DNA of 6,530 nt, taken from an uncultured Porphyromonas sp. (GTDB taxonomy: Bacteria; Bacteroidota; Bacteroidia; Bacteroidales; Porphyromonadaceae). Below, piece after piece: positions 5,035 through 6,530 of this stretch. The stretch covers positions 1-6,530 of the forward strand of contig CAMPUN010000065.1 of assembly GCA_946997275.1 (NCBI GenBank), given 5' to 3'. Position 1 is the first letter of the stretch. Every line of letters begins with the position of its first letter. The notes below the pieces were generated by a model, which saw only the letters and a program-made list of their open reading frames with translations, did not search any database and was not told where the DNA came from. The position numbers and the translations under genes were made by a program.

Positions 5035-5951
5035 AGGGTAAATGTGGTGTGTCCGATGCGATGTCCATCGGCAAAAACGTCTGCGCGGTAGCTTCCCGAG
5101 AGAAGTGCCTGCGTGATCTGACAATAGATGGTGACGGGGGTATCCTCGCCGGTGTACTCAATGCTCTTGGAGGCCGTCGCCTGAAGGGTCTGCCCCTCGA
5201 AGCTGAAGGCTCCGCCAGAGCCACTCATCGGCATGTCGTTCGGGTTGAGGATACGTACGTAGATAGCTTTGTTGCCAACGGGAGCGGTGACATTCTTCTT
5301 GAGGGTAAAGGAGACTGCGAGCGTCTCCACCTTGTCAATGCGTGAGGTGCGCTTGCCACGATTGTTGAGCGGAGAGACGGAAAGCCCAGAAAGGTCTAGG
5401 CGGGCCGCGATGGCGACCTGGTTGGATAGTGCGGCCTTCTCCTCCGTGAGCCGAGAAGCCTCGCTACTGACGCGGGAGTAGTCCTCTTTGACCTGCTGGT
5501 TCTCGGCTACTAGTCGCTCATTGGTCGCATGGAGCGAGTCGATCTGTACGATGTAACTACGGAGTAGGGCGCGGAGCGTATTGATCTCTCCCGTTAGCTC
5601 GCTGATGCGCTTCGCGTTGGACGACTTTACGGAGGCAAGCTCTTGGCTTAGTTGCTTGACACGCTCCTGTTCGCTTTCCAGCTGAGCGAGTAGCTCATCA
5701 TTGTCAAAGGAGAGACTCGTCTCGCCCGATGCTGAGGCGAGCTTGTCGTACTGTAGCTGATACTGCGCTGCGAGCTCGTCTAGCTCTTGCTGCATGCGTT
5801 GCTTCTCCATGTCGACCAGTTCGCTCTGGACGCTCTGCATCTGCTGTCGCTCACTCCTTATATATATCCATGCGCCAACGATGACGAGGAGCACCACGAG
5901 AGCTGCTCCAGCGATGATGTACTTGATGTGCTTGTTGTCTAGTCTAGCCAT
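5031..5951 (-). CDS. Membrane-anchored coiled-coil protein with C-terminal beta-rich domain, conserved in Bacteroidota
   Basis: This 306-residue protein has a short basic N-terminus and one membrane helix (about 11-30), with IRSER immediately after it. The helix lacks a cleavage site or lipobox, so I read it as a signal anchor. Residues 33-180 form a long coiled coil rich in E, Q, L and S, broken near 72-84 by a polar patch. The C-terminal third (about 188-306) looks beta-rich: SVSPLNNRGKRTSRIDK (191-207), PVGNKAIYVRI (224-234), IEYTGED (264-270), TIYCQI (274-279) and a final DVFADGHRIGHTTFTL (291-306). I recognise this architecture and the ending from uncharacterised Bacteroidota proteins; no function is established to my knowledge. 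Its stop overlaps the TolC start by 4 bases and it begins 6 bases after the preceding stop, so it is tightly co-transcribed. It might bridge inner membrane and periplasm for the TolC protein, but that is inference. Confidence 0.8.
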   Translation of the reverse strand: MARLDNKHIKYIIAGAALVVLLVIVGAWIYIRSERQQMQSVQSELVDMEKQRMQQELDELAAQYQLQYDKLASASGETSLSFDNDELLAQLESEQERVKQLSQELASVKSSNAKRISELTGEINTLRALLRSYIVQIDSLHATNERLVAENQQVKEDYSRVSSEASRLTEEKAALSNQVAIAARLDLSGLSVSPLNNRGKRTSRIDKVETLAVSFTLKKNVTAPVGNKAIYVRILNPNDMPMSGSGGAFSFEGQTLQATASKSIEYTGEDTPVTIYCQITQALLSGSYRADVFADGHRIGHTTFTL

Positions 5952-5956
5952 GGGTC

Positions 5957-6530
5957 TTACTTGATTCGTTTCAAGATGCCCCGCCGTGTCAGTTGATAGG
6001 GTTGGGGCGATATGCTGATAACTTCCTCGATTCGCTTGGCCTCCTCCTTAGTAGTCCAGCCCTCTAGCGAAGGCGTCGCATGGATTCGCACCTCTCGTCT
6101 GCCCTGCTCTGTGGCGAAGGTTAGCACGATCGGCATCTGGGTCAAAAGGGATTCGGAAGAGGTAGGTACTGGCTCCTTAGCATGTAAAAGCCAGTCCGTG
6201 TATGGTATGGTAGGCTTAAGCTCCCACTGCTGATCTCGCTTGGGTAGGAAGGCTGTGAGCTGGCTCACACGGTAAGGCTTCTCCAGAGTGGTGATCTGCA
6301 GTAGGGGCTGCTCGCCCTGAATGCGCCAGGGGGCAAGTAGTAGTTCGTAGGTAAGCAGACCAGATACGGAGATTGTGCAGCGGAGGCGAGCTTTGTCTAT
6401 CCGCATCTCCAGCGAAGCCTGAGACTTGGTCTGCAGGGTGACGGTGGAGTCGGGCATGTCGAGCGCCTTCTGGATGAGTTGTCCCCAAGCGCTGTCGCTG
6501 ATGGCGGGGGCTACGCCGAGGGGCCTCTCG
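5957..6530 (-). CDS. Unidentified protein, C-terminal part (cut by right window edge)
   Basis: The frame ends at TAA 5959-5957 and stays open to the right edge, giving 190 residues. An ATG at 6457-6455 could be read as the start of a 166-residue protein. However, the 24 codons before it are also open and read as ordinary protein (ending SAWGQLIQKALD), so a longer gene entering from the right is more likely. I do not recognise the family. The visible part has no membrane helix and looks soluble, with alternating hydrophobic strands (for example LEMRIDKARLRCTISVSG and RREVRIHATPS), a helical stretch TKEEAKRIEEVI, and a basic tail GILKRIK. It is separated from the coiled-coil gene by 5 bases, so the two are very probably co-transcribed. 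The operon promoter lies outside the window. Confidence 0.75.
   Translation of the reverse strand, partial: ERPLGVAPAISDSAWGQLIQKALDMPDSTVTLQTKSQASLEMRIDKARLRCTISVSGLLTYELLLAPWRIQGEQPLLQITTLEKPYRVSQLTAFLPKRDQQWELKPTIPYTDWLLHAKEPVPTSSESLLTQMPIVLTFATEQGRREVRIHATPSLEGWTTKEEAKRIEEVISISPQPYQLTRRGILKRIK

Noticed and set aside
5035..5124. Longer start of the TolC gene, adding 30 residues
   Set aside because: The extension is basic and would bury the signal peptide; the ATGA overlap at 5034-5031 gives a proper signal sequence from the first residue.
4586..5224. 212-codon minus-strand frame across the TolC/coiled-coil junction, and a 129-codon frame at 3887-4276
   Set aside because: Both are alternative-frame shadows of two well-supported genes; their translations are rich in Arg, Ser, Thr, Pro and His with no domain.

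Overview
The window looks like a chromosomal segment from a member of the Bacteroidota, most likely a Porphyromonas-type organism. This is an inference from four things. Two promoter -7 boxes fit the Bacteroidota pattern TAnnTTTG. Start codons mostly lack a Shine-Dalgarno sequence. The coiled-coil protein at 5031-5951 belongs to a family I associate with this phylum. The base composition is moderately GC-rich by eye. No database search was possible.

Layout. (1) Positions 1-751, minus strand: the N-terminal 250 residues of a heavy-metal P1B-type ATPase that runs off the left edge. (2) Positions 752-905: a compact divergent control region with two back-to-back TACCTTTGC boxes, a perfect 15-bp dyad (TGCAACTCTGTTGCA) and an array of five 7-bp CTAAyTT units. 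(3) Positions 906-3582, plus strand: a tight three-gene operon encoding a UbiA-type polyprenyl-phosphate phosphoribosyltransferase-like enzyme, a HAD-IB phosphatase and a polytopic membrane protein with GT-C-like features. (4) Positions 3582-3616: a second five-unit heptamer array, inverted relative to the first, filling the gap between convergent genes. (5) Positions 3613-6530, minus strand: an operon, read from the right edge leftward, encoding an unidentified protein (C-terminal part only), a membrane-anchored coiled-coil protein and a TolC-family outer-membrane protein.

How the genes may work together. The three plus-strand genes suggest a lipid-linked pentose pathway. The UbiA homologue would load 5-phosphoribose from PRPP onto polyprenyl phosphate, the HAD enzyme would remove the 5-phosphate, and the membrane protein could flip the lipid sugar or transfer it to an acceptor outside the cytoplasm. 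The first two steps have a precedent in mycobacterial decaprenyl-phosphoryl-ribose synthesis; the third is inference. The minus-strand operon probably serves an envelope export function, but no pump or classical membrane fusion protein is visible.

The least ordinary features are the inverted heptamer arrays that bracket the plus-strand operon. Their 7-bp period, with TAA or TAG in every unit, places stop codons in all six reading frames.
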